From contig NZ_JAFDVD010000026.1 in assembly GCF_016887965.1 (NCBI RefSeq), positions 32,944 to 96,943 on the forward strand: DNA of 64,000 bases, given 5' to 3'. The notes beneath the pieces were generated by a model, which saw nothing but the letters and a program-made list of their open reading frames with translations, made no database searches and was not told the DNA's origin. This document shows, piece after piece, positions 25,634 through 32,825 of this stretch (within the stretch, counting starts at the first letter, position 1; each line of letters begins with the position of its first letter). The stretch is from Phycicoccus sonneratiae. Lineage in GTDB: Bacteria; Actinomycetota; Actinomycetes; Actinomycetales; Dermatophilaceae. The translations under genes and the position numbers were made by a program.

Positions 25634-25665
25634 GGCGCACCTTCGGTCACGCGGTCGTCGAGATT

Positions 25666-25709
25666 GCGCGACATGCCGACGGTTCGACCCCCGCATCGGC
25701 ATGTCGCGC
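25666..25709. repeat. Perfect 14-bp inverted repeat, likely hairpin
   Basis: GCGCGACATGCCGA (25666-25679) and its exact reverse complement (25696-25709) flank a 16-base loop; flanking GTCGAG/CTCGAC extends the stem imperfectly. It lies 20 bases past the EamA transporter stop and 45 bases before the next gene start, so it could end the pknL-EamA transcript or be an operator. Confidence 0.6.
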
Positions 25710-25729
25710 GACCTCGACCGAGACGGGGC

Positions 25730-26659
25730 TCAGACGTCGTGGTGGAGGGCCTCGACGGGCGGGTCCTCGGCCGCCGAGGCACCGGCCCGGCGGCGCCGGG
25801 CCAGCAGGCCGCGCAGCTCGACGAGGTACATCGACGCGAGGACGAGCGCCCCGCCGAGCAGCAGCCGCGCGGTCGCCGACTCGCCGCCGAGCAGCACCGC
25901 GAACAGGGCCGCGAACACCGGCTCCATCGCCATGACGATGGCCGCGCGGGTCGCCGTCAGGTGCGCTTGGGCCCAGGTCTGCGCCCAGAGCGCCGCCGCG
26001 CCCGCGACGAGGGCCATGTAGAGCATCGAGGCCCACTGACCGCCACCGGACGGCAGCGTCAGGCCGTCCGGGACCGCCCCGACCGCGCAGACCAGCGCGA
26101 TGACCCCCGCCTGCACCGTGGCCAGCCCGACCGCCGCCGACGGCCGCGACCAGCGCCCGAGGGCGACGATGTGGCCCGCGTAGAGCACGGCCGAGGCCAG
26201 GGTCACGCCCTCGCCGTACCCGAGCGCGAACCCGCGCAGCGAGAGCACGGCGAGGCCCGCGGTCGTCAGCAGCACCGCGCCCCACGTCACGGCGTCGACC
26301 CGCTCGCGCAGCAGCAGCGCCCCGAGCAGCGGGGTGAGGACGACGTAGGTCCCGGTGACGAACCCGGACACCGAGGCGTCGGTGTGCTGGAGCCCGACGG
26401 TCTGGAGCAGCTGGGCGACCCCGTAGAGCACCCCGAGGACGGCACCCGTGCGGACCTCCCGCCGCGACAGCGCCAGGGTCTGGCGCCGGAACACGAGGAA
26501 CATCACGACCGCGGCGATGGCGAACCGCACGGCGAGGAAGTCGGCGGGCGGGACGGTCTCGACGAGGTCGCGGATGAGGAAGAAGGTCGAGCCCCACACC
26601 GCGGTGACGAGCAGGAGCAGCAGGGTCGCCACGCGGGCGAGCCGGACGTCGGGGTTCAC
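25730..26659 (-). CDS. EamA/DMT-family transporter
   Basis: A 309-residue membrane protein with about ten helices in two homologous halves of five, the EamA duplication. The first half starts LARVATLLLLLVTAVWGSTFFLIRDLV and the second near VTLASAVLYAGHIVALGRW. The helix TRAAIVMAMEPVFAALFAVLL is a typical fourth helix of the second half. Family members export amino acids or metabolites; no substrate can be given. I chose GTG at 26659, 7 bases after the kinase gene stop, because a longer frame to 26731 would overlap that gene and add no membrane segment. It is probably co-transcribed with pknL. Confidence 0.85.
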   Translation of the reverse strand: MNPDVRLARVATLLLLLVTAVWGSTFFLIRDLVETVPPADFLAVRFAIAAVVMFLVFRRQTLALSRREVRTGAVLGVLYGVAQLLQTVGLQHTDASVSGFVTGTYVVLTPLLGALLLRERVDAVTWGAVLLTTAGLAVLSLRGFALGYGEGVTLASAVLYAGHIVALGRWSRPSAAVGLATVQAGVIALVCAVGAVPDGLTLPSGGGQWASMLYMALVAGAAALWAQTWAQAHLTATRAAIVMAMEPVFAALFAVLLGGESATARLLLGGALVLASMYLVELRGLLARRRRAGASAAEDPPVEALHHDV

Positions 26660-26666
26660 CGGCGGG

Positions 26667-28634
26667 TCAGATGACCAGGAGGACGATCGTGCTGCCCTTC
26701 GGCTGCTTGCCACTCGAGGGTCGCTGAGCAAGAACCGGGCCCGTGCTGCCCCCGAGGCCGGAGCGGACGTCGACCCGGAACCCGGCGCCCTCGAGGATGC
26801 GGCGCGCCTCGTCGACCTGCTTCCCGACGACGTTCGGCACGTCGACGAGCACCGGGCCCTTGGACACGACGAGGGTGACCGTGTCGCCCTTGAAGAGCGT
26901 CCCGTCGCGGGGCGACTGGCTGATGACGTCGCCCTTCTTCACCGTGTCGCTGTTCTCCTGCTTCGCCGCGTCGACCGTCAGCCCGAGGTCGGAGAGCTGC
27001 TTCTCGGCGTCCTGGGCGCTCTTCCCGGTGAAGTCCGGGACCTTGATCGGCTGGCGGCCCTTGGAGACGACGAGGGCGACGGCGGCGTCGCGCTTGACGC
27101 TCGCGCCCGCCTTCGGCGAGGACGAGACGACCTGGCCCTCGGGGACCTTCTCGGAGAAGGCCTCGGTGACCTTGCCGAGCGCGAGATTCGTGGCGGCGAG
27201 CTGGCGCTTGGCCTCCGCGAGGCTCGACCCCGCGAGGGTGGGCACGGCGTAGCGCTCCGGTCCCTTCGACACCGTGAGGACGACCTCGGACCCGCGGCGC
27301 ACCGTGGCCCCGACCTGCGGGTCGGCGCCCATGACCGTGCCCTTGGGGACGTCCTCGGAGAAGGCCTCGGAGACGGTCGGGTCGAGGTGGGCGGCCTGCA
27401 CGGCCGTCACCGCCTGGTCCTGCGGCCGGTCGAGGACGGAGGGCACGGTGGCGGTGGCCCCCGGGCCGAGGAAGAAGAACCAGGCCGTCGCGGCGGCGAG
27501 GAGCATCGAGGCGAACGCGGCCGGCCACCAGTTGCGGCCGCGTCGGCCGCCCCCGGCGACGACGACGCCCTCGAGCGGCTCGCGGGGGAGGGCGATGGCG
27601 GTCGTGCGGGCGCTCGCGCCCGAGCCGCCCCGACCCCCGGACCCACCGGGTGCCGCCACGGGCGCGACGGCCGACCGGTCGCGGACGGGCAGCGCCGCCG
27701 TCGACGTGGGCACCGAGGCCGCCGCGAGCGCCGCCGCGCCGTCGGGGCGGGCGTCGAGGACGGCCGGGGTGAGCGTCGCGCGGGTGCGGCGCACGAGGGT
27801 GAGGAAGTCGGCGGCGTCGGTGGGTCGCTCGTCGGGGTCGCGGGAGGTGGCCACGGCGACCAGCTCGTCGAGGGCCGGCGGCAGGCCGGGCACGCGGTCG
27901 GAGGGCATCGGGACGCCGCCGTGCACGTGCTGGTAGGCGACGTGGATGGGTGTCTCGCCGGTGAAGGCCTTGGTGCCGGTGAGCATCTCGAAGAGCATGA
28001 GCCCGGCGGCGTACACGTCGGACCGGGCGTCGGCGACGCCGCGCTCGACCTGCTCGGGGGAGAGGTAGGCGACGGTGCCGAGGAGCACGCCGGACGAGCT
28101 GGTCATCGTCTGGCTCGAGACCGCCCGGGCCAGCCCGAAGTCGGCGACCTTGACGGTGCCGTTGTCGTTGATGATGACGTTCTCGGGCTTGACGTCGCGG
28201 TGGATCAGGCCCTTGCCGTGCGCCTCCGCGAGCGCGAGCAGCACCGCCTCGAGGACGTCGAGGGCGGCGCGCGGCGACAGCGTCCCCTCCTCGCGCAGGA
28301 CGTCGCGCAGGGTGAGGCCGGGGACGTACTCCATCGCGAGGAAGACTGAGCCGTCGTCCTGGCCCTGGTCGTAGACCGCGACGACGTTGGGGTGCGAGAG
28401 CGCGGCGGCCGAGCGGGCCTCGCGGCGGAACCGGCTGACGAAGGTCTCGTCGTGGACGAGGTGGGGCCGCATGACCTTGAGGGCGACCTCGCGCTCGAGC
28501 CGCTCGTCGACGGCGAGGTAGACGGTGGCCATCCCGCCGTCGGCGATGCGCGACAGCACGCGGTAGCGGCCGTCGAGGGTGCGCCCGATGAGGGCGTCGC
28601 CTTGGGGAGACACCGTAGGAGTGTACGTAGTCAC
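26667..28634 (-). CDS. pknL: Ser/Thr protein kinase with PASTA repeats, PknL-like
   Basis: A 655-residue transmembrane kinase. The Hanks domain (about 20-285) has the G-loop IADGGMATVYLAV, ATP-binding Lys53, HRDVKPEN with catalytic Asp147, and ADFGLA with Asp165. A Pro/Ala/Gly-rich juxtamembrane region leads to one membrane helix (WWPAAFASMLLAAATAWFFF, near 380). Four PASTA repeats follow outside (starts near TVPSVLDRP, AVPTLAGSS, KVPDFTGKS, DVPNVVGKQ), likely peptidoglycan sensors. Neighbourhood and orientation fit M. tuberculosis pknL (Rv2176) next to Rv2175c. I chose GTG at 28634, with GGGGGAAGGG just upstream; an ATG at 28667 is the alternative. Confidence 0.9.
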   Translation of the reverse strand: MTTYTPTVSPQGDALIGRTLDGRYRVLSRIADGGMATVYLAVDERLEREVALKVMRPHLVHDETFVSRFRREARSAAALSHPNVVAVYDQGQDDGSVFLAMEYVPGLTLRDVLREEGTLSPRAALDVLEAVLLALAEAHGKGLIHRDVKPENVIINDNGTVKVADFGLARAVSSQTMTSSSGVLLGTVAYLSPEQVERGVADARSDVYAAGLMLFEMLTGTKAFTGETPIHVAYQHVHGGVPMPSDRVPGLPPALDELVAVATSRDPDERPTDAADFLTLVRRTRATLTPAVLDARPDGAAALAAASVPTSTAALPVRDRSAVAPVAAPGGSGGRGGSGASARTTAIALPREPLEGVVVAGGGRRGRNWWPAAFASMLLAAATAWFFFLGPGATATVPSVLDRPQDQAVTAVQAAHLDPTVSEAFSEDVPKGTVMGADPQVGATVRRGSEVVLTVSKGPERYAVPTLAGSSLAEAKRQLAATNLALGKVTEAFSEKVPEGQVVSSSPKAGASVKRDAAVALVVSKGRQPIKVPDFTGKSAQDAEKQLSDLGLTVDAAKQENSDTVKKGDVISQSPRDGTLFKGDTVTLVVSKGPVLVDVPNVVGKQVDEARRILEGAGFRVDVRSGLGGSTGPVLAQRPSSGKQPKGSTIVLLVI

Positions 28635-28663
28635 GGCCCTTCCCCCGCTCTCGGTCCGGCGCG

Positions 28664-29782
28664 TCACATGGTGGCGCGGAGCCGCATGATCGTCTTCACG
28701 TACTGCTTCGTGTCGCTGTACATCCCGTGCTTCTGCACCGACGCCAGGCCCTGGTAGTACCCGCCCACGGCCTGCTCGGTGTTCTTCGCCGAGCGGCCGA
28801 GCGCCCGGAGCATGACGACCCCCGCGGTGATGTTGTCGCGGGCGTCGAGCAGGTCGAGCCGGCGACCGACGAGGCTGGAGGCCCAGTCGCCACCGGAGGG
28901 GATGACCTGCATGACGCCGACGGCGTTCGCGGGGGAGACCGCCCGCTGGTTCCAGCCGGACTCCATCGAGCCGACGGCCAGGGCCAGCCGCGGGTCGACC
29001 CCGTGCCGCCGGGCGGTCTGGACGATGATCGCGCGCACCTCGCTGCGGCTCGGGACCGAGCGCTTGGCGAGGATCGCGTGGTTGCGGCGGGCGGCGGCGA
29101 CGACCGAGCTCGGGTACTTCACGCCGTTGAAGGTGTCGGAGACCGCGTGGGCCGCCGAGACGGGGATGCGCAGCTTCTGGCCGACCCGCAGCAGCGACCC
29201 GCTGGAGATGCGGCTGGCGCGGGCGATGTCGCCGACGGTCGTGTCGTAGCGGGCCGCGAGGCCGCTCAGGGTGTCGCCCGAGCGCACCGTGTGGGTGCGG
29301 GAGGTGGCCGCCGGACGCCCCGCCGCCGCCTTGGCCGACGACGAGCCCGCCGACCCCGCGCCCCGGACGGTGATCCGGTCGCCGGGGTGGATGAGGCTGC
29401 GCGACGACAGGTGGTTGGCCTTGAGCAGGCTCGCGAGGGAGACGCGGTAGCGCGCGGCGATGCCGCTCATCGTCTCGCCGTCGCGTACGACGTGCACCCG
29501 GCCGGCGGCCGCGGCCTTGGCCTTCGCGGCCTGGGCCGCCTGAGCGGCGGTGCGCGGCACGCTCAGCCGGTCACCCGGGTGGATGAGGCCGGGGGTGCGC
29601 ACGTGGTTGCGGGCCACGAGCGCCCCGACCGTCGTCCGGTGGCGGGCCGCGATGCCGTCGAGCGTGTCGCCGTCCCTGACCGTGTAGGTGGTCCACCCGT
29701 GCGGCGCGGTGCGCGAGGGCGCGACGAGCGCGGTGACGGGCTCGAGGACGGGGGTGGCGGGCGGCGGTGCAGCGACGACCAT
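28664..29782 (-). CDS. LysM-repeat peptidoglycan hydrolase, transglycosylase-like
   Basis: A 372-residue cell-wall enzyme candidate. Three LysM repeats (YTVRDGDTLDGIAARHRTT, HVVRDGETMSGIAARYRVS, HTVRSGDTLSGLAARYDTT) precede a C-terminal lysozyme-like domain with GSMESGWNQRAVSPANAVGVMQV, whose ES Glu is the expected catalytic residue, and a late GYYQGLASVQKHG. The ATG at 29782 has GAAGGA upstream. No convincing signal peptide is visible at this start, which is odd for a LysM protein; a longer frame to 29947 has none either. It is 29 bases upstream of pknL on the same strand. Confidence 0.85.
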   Translation of the reverse strand: MVVAAPPPATPVLEPVTALVAPSRTAPHGWTTYTVRDGDTLDGIAARHRTTVGALVARNHVRTPGLIHPGDRLSVPRTAAQAAQAAKAKAAAAGRVHVVRDGETMSGIAARYRVSLASLLKANHLSSRSLIHPGDRITVRGAGSAGSSSAKAAAGRPAATSRTHTVRSGDTLSGLAARYDTTVGDIARASRISSGSLLRVGQKLRIPVSAAHAVSDTFNGVKYPSSVVAAARRNHAILAKRSVPSRSEVRAIIVQTARRHGVDPRLALAVGSMESGWNQRAVSPANAVGVMQVIPSGGDWASSLVGRRLDLLDARDNITAGVVMLRALGRSAKNTEQAVGGYYQGLASVQKHGMYSDTKQYVKTIMRLRATM

Positions 29783-29808
29783 GACGCGGGGTCCTTCGGC
29801 TGAGTGGG

Positions 29809-29828
29809 GGTCACCCCGTGGGGTGACC
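29809..29828. promoter_or_regulatory. 20-bp palindrome upstream of the LysM hydrolase
   Basis: GGTCACCCCGTGGGGTGACC has 9-bp arms and a 2-base centre. It sits in the divergent gap between the LysM and Rv2175c-like genes, 26 bases before the LysM ATG and downstream of a TACCGT -10 candidate at 29848-29853 (minus strand). It could be an operator or a hairpin of the mRNA leader. Confidence 0.6.
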
Positions 29829-29919
29829 ACTGTGACGTTTGGGGCCCACGGTACCGGAGTGACGGGTGATGCGCAGCGCCTCCGGCGAACGAGGTGCCGA
29901 CGCGCCTCGCGGCCTGTGG

Positions 29920-29925
29920 CACGCT
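29920..29925 (+). promoter_or_regulatory. -10 candidate of leaderless promoter (Rv2175c-like gene)
   Basis: CACGCT ends 6 bases before the GTG at 29932; a variant of the TANNNT pattern seen at other starts. Confidence 0.4.
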
Positions 29926-29931
29926 GGCCGG

Positions 29932-30315
29932 GTGAGCGACACCGCACCCGATCCCGCGACGGACCTCGAGGCCCTCGTCCCGGACTGGCTGACCGTCCCC
30001 GACCTCGCCGAGCGGCTCGGCCTGCGCCTCTCCGACGTCCGCCGGCTCATCGAGGAGCGTGAGCTGCTCGCCGTCCGCGTCGGCGAGCGCCGCGTGGTCG
30101 CGGTCCCGGCCGGCTTCGTCGACGACGACGGGCCGCTCCCGGCGCTGCGCGGCACCTTCACCGTGCTCGCCGACGGCGGGATGGACGACGCCGAGGTCAT
30201 CCGCTGGCTGCACACCCCCGACGACACCCTGCCGGTGCCGGGCGCGCCGCTCGACGCCATCCGCGCCGGATTCAAGACCGAGGTCCGCAAGCGCGCCATG
30301 GAGGAGGCGTTCTGA
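29932..30315 (+). CDS. Rv2175c-family winged-helix DNA-binding protein
   Basis: A 127-residue regulator with an N-terminal acidic tail (MSDTAPDPATDLEALVPDW), a MerR-like helix-turn-helix (LTVPDLAERLGLRLSDVRRLIEERELLAVRVGERRVV) and a C-terminal helical Rv2175c domain (ALRGTFTVLADGGMDDAEVIRWL and IRAGFKTEVRKRAMEEAF). In M. tuberculosis Rv2175c is bound and phosphorylated by PknL near Thr9, which reduces DNA binding. Here Thr4 and Thr10 are in an equivalent acidic tail. The start is 30 bases into a longer frame and is chosen by the CACGCT element and fold. The stop overlaps the next gene. Confidence 0.88.
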   Translation: MSDTAPDPATDLEALVPDWLTVPDLAERLGLRLSDVRRLIEERELLAVRVGERRVVAVPAGFVDDDGPLPALRGTFTVLADGGMDDAEVIRWLHTPDDTLPVPGAPLDAIRAGFKTEVRKRAMEEAF

Positions 30316-31625
30316 CCCCCGAGCCGGCCTGGGTCGAGCACGCCGTCTGGTGGCGCGTCTACCCGCTCGGTGCGGTCGGTGCGGTGCCCGAGCCCCCGTC
30401 CGGGCCGGCGCGCCCCGACGAGCACCGCCTGCTGCGGCTGCTGCCGTGGCTCGACCACGTCGTCGCGCTCGGGGCCAACGGCGTCGCGCTCGGGCCGGTC
30501 TTCGCCTCCGAGCACCACGGGTACGACACCCTCGACCACCGGCGCCTCGACCCCCGCCTCGGCGAGGAGGCCGACCTCGACCGCTTCGTCGAGGAGGCGC
30601 ACGCGCGCGGCCTGCGGGTCCAGCTCGACGGCGTCTTCAACCACGTCGGGCGCGGCCACCGGCTCGTCGCCGACGCGCTGCGCGACGGCCCGGACTCACC
30701 GGCCGGACGGATGGTGCGCCACGAGCCCGACGGCTCCGGGAGCCTGCGCCCGGCCACGTGGGAGGGGCACGACGAGCTCGTCGCGCTCGACCACGACGCG
30801 CCGGAGGTGGCCGATCTCGTCGTCGGCGTGATGCGGCACTGGCTCGACCGCGGGGCCGACGCCTGGCGGCTCGACGTCGGGTACGCCGTGCCGCCGGCGT
30901 TCTGGGCGCGGGTGCTGCCCGAGGTCCGCCGGACCCATCCGGACGCCTGGTTCGAGGCCGAGGTCATCCACGGCGACTACGCGCAGTTCGTCCGCGACTC
31001 GACCGTCGACACCGTCACCCAGTACGAGCTGTGGAAGGCGGTGTGGTCGAGCCTGCAGGACCGCAACCTCCACGAGCTCGACCACGCCCTCGGCCGGCAC
31101 GACGCCTTCCTCGACACCTTCGTCCCGGCGACCTTCGTCGGCAACCACGACGTCACCCGCATCGCCAGCACGGTCACCGACGCCCGGCACCACCCGCACG
31201 CGACGGTGCTGCTCGCGGTGCTCGGGGGCACCCCGGAGGTCTACGCCGGCGACGAGCTCGGCCTGCGCGGGGTCAAGGAGGAGCGGTTCGGGGGCGACGA
31301 CGCCGTGCGCCCCGACCTCGGCACCGACCCCACCGCAGTGCCCGGTGCCGACGGCGCGGTGTTCGCCCTCCACCAGGAGCTCGTCGGGCTGCGGCGGCGC
31401 CACCCGTGGCTGCACCGGGCCCGGTCGTCGGCGGTGAGCCTGACCAACACCCAGTACGTCCTCGACGTCACGGGGGAGGGCGACGGCGGCACGCTGCGGG
31501 TCGCGCTCAACCTCGACGACGCGCCGCTCGACCTCGACACCACGGGGCTGCTGGCCGCCGACGACGGGACGCGCGGCCGCGACACCGGCGTGGCGCCCCA
31601 CGGCTGGGCCGTGCTCGGACGCTGA
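30312..31625 (+). CDS. GH13 alpha-amylase-family enzyme, probable CTG start
   Basis: A 437-residue cytosolic glycoside hydrolase. Region I GVFNHVG, region II WRLDVGY (nucleophile Asp), region III WFEAEVIHGDY (acid/base Glu), and region IV FVGNHDVTRIA are intact. The C-terminal all-beta domain is short. The first canonical start codon in frame is GTG at 30384, but the conserved first strand (WVEHAVWWRVYPLG) lies upstream of it. The likely initiator is CTG at 30312, overlapping the regulator's stop as CTGA, with GGAGGAGG six bases ahead. It takes the place held by mptA in M. tuberculosis. The substrate is probably a maltose-like or glycogen-derived sugar (inference). Confidence 0.82.
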   Translation: MTPEPAWVEHAVWWRVYPLGAVGAVPEPPSGPARPDEHRLLRLLPWLDHVVALGANGVALGPVFASEHHGYDTLDHRRLDPRLGEEADLDRFVEEAHARGLRVQLDGVFNHVGRGHRLVADALRDGPDSPAGRMVRHEPDGSGSLRPATWEGHDELVALDHDAPEVADLVVGVMRHWLDRGADAWRLDVGYAVPPAFWARVLPEVRRTHPDAWFEAEVIHGDYAQFVRDSTVDTVTQYELWKAVWSSLQDRNLHELDHALGRHDAFLDTFVPATFVGNHDVTRIASTVTDARHHPHATVLLAVLGGTPEVYAGDELGLRGVKEERFGGDDAVRPDLGTDPTAVPGADGAVFALHQELVGLRRRHPWLHRARSSAVSLTNTQYVLDVTGEGDGGTLRVALNLDDAPLDLDTTGLLAADDGTRGRDTGVAPHGWAVLGR

Positions 31626-31636
31626 GGCCCGCCGGC

Positions 31637-32722
31637 TCAGGCGCGGCGGGCGGTGGCGGTGCCCACGAGGGCGTGCAGCACCTCGCGGGCCTCCGCGGTC
31701 AGCTGCGGCGCCTCGTCGACGGCGGCCCGGGCCGAGGCGGCGAGGCGTCCGATCTCGTCCTCGACCACCCCCACGGCGCCGGACCCGGTGATGAGGGTGC
31801 GCAGCTCGTCGACGGCCCCGGTGTCGAGGTCGGCCCGGCCGACGAGGTGCTCGACGCGCGCGCGCCCGGTCGCGTCGCTCCCGGCGAGGGCGTGCGCCAG
31901 CAGGACCGTGCGCTTGCCCTCGCGCAGGTCGTCGCCGGCGGGCTTGCCGGTCTCCTCCGGGTCGCCGAAGACGCCGAGCAGGTCGTCGCGCAGCTGGAAG
32001 GCGCGCCCGACGTCGAGGCCGTAGCCCGAGAGGGCGTCGAGCCCCGCGGGGTCGAGGCCGCCGACGGTGGCGCCGATGAGCAGCGGGTGCTCGACGGTGT
32101 ACTTGGCGCTCTTGTAGCGGATGACCCGTCCGGCCCGGGCCACTCGCTCGTCGTCGGCCAGGCCCGCCCAGGGGCGCATCGACTCGACGACGTCGAGGAA
32201 CTGGCCGGCCATCAGCTGGGTGCGCATCCGGTCGAAGACGGCGCGCCCGCGCGCGAGGGCGGCCTCGGGCAGCCCGCACGTGGCGTAGACCTCGTCGGTC
32301 CACGTGAGGCAGAGGTTGCCGGCGAGGACGGCGCCCGCGAGGCCGAACCGCTCGTCGTCGCCGCTCCAGCCGCGGTCGGCGTGCCGGGTGGCGAGGGCGC
32401 GGTGGGCGGCCGGGCGGCCGCGACGGGTGTCGGAGTCGTCCATGACGTCGTCGTGGATGAGGGCGGCGGCCTGGAAGAGCTCCATGGCGCTCGCGAGGCG
32501 CACGAGGGCGTCGGAGTCGGGGAGACCGGCCGCGCGGGCGCCCCAGTAGAGGAAGGCCGCCCGCAGCCGCTTGCCGCCGCGCAGCAGGTCGCCGACCGCG
32601 TGGAGCAGGTCCTCGACGTCCGGCCCGAGCTCGGCGAGCACACCGGCCTGGGCGGCGAGCTCGGCGTCGAGGACGTCCTGCACCCGTCGCCGCAGGTCGG
32701 CGGTGTCGAGCACGCTGGTCAC
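31637..32722 (-). CDS. Polyprenyl diphosphate synthase (IdsA-like)
   Basis: This trans-prenyltransferase condenses isopentenyl diphosphate with allylic substrates to make geranylgeranyl or longer prenyl diphosphates for quinones and lipid carriers. The 361-residue product has the first aspartate-rich motif HDDVMDDSDTRRG, the KSAKYT region, and second motif QLRDDLLGVFGD, plus GGKRLR near residue 60. It corresponds to idsA2 (Rv2173) by place. The GTG at 32722 is chosen because AGGAG is 6 bases upstream. The product chain length cannot be read reliably from sequence. It is divergent from metF and convergent with the GH13 gene. Confidence 0.92.
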   Translation of the reverse strand: MTSVLDTADLRRRVQDVLDAELAAQAGVLAELGPDVEDLLHAVGDLLRGGKRLRAAFLYWGARAAGLPDSDALVRLASAMELFQAAALIHDDVMDDSDTRRGRPAAHRALATRHADRGWSGDDERFGLAGAVLAGNLCLTWTDEVYATCGLPEAALARGRAVFDRMRTQLMAGQFLDVVESMRPWAGLADDERVARAGRVIRYKSAKYTVEHPLLIGATVGGLDPAGLDALSGYGLDVGRAFQLRDDLLGVFGDPEETGKPAGDDLREGKRTVLLAHALAGSDATGRARVEHLVGRADLDTGAVDELRTLITGSGAVGVVEDEIGRLAASARAAVDEAPQLTAEAREVLHALVGTATARRA

Positions 32723-32812
32723 GAGGGGCTCCTGGCGGGGGCGGACGCGGTCGGACGCGGTCGGAGGGGGTCGGATGGTGGCGCCCCCGAGCCTACGGTG
32801 TCGGGGCTCGCG

Positions 32813-32818
32813 TACCCT
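32813..32818 (+). promoter_or_regulatory. -10 hexamer of probable leaderless promoter (metF)
   Basis: TACCCT ends 7 bases before the ATG at 32826. The divergent gap also contains three near-tandem copies of GGTCGGACGC-like sequence around 32745-32775. Confidence 0.5.
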
Positions 32819-32825
32819 CGCCGCC

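Noticed and set aside
28634..28667. ATG at 28667 as the pknL start
   Set aside because: GTG at 28634 has a much better purine-rich site just upstream; the extra 11 residues carry no conserved feature.
29783..29931. A cyclic-di-AMP riboswitch (ydaO type) before the LysM gene
   Set aside because: Such leaders are common before cell-wall hydrolase genes in actinobacteria, but the leader here is under 80 bases and holds only one short palindrome, too small for that riboswitch.
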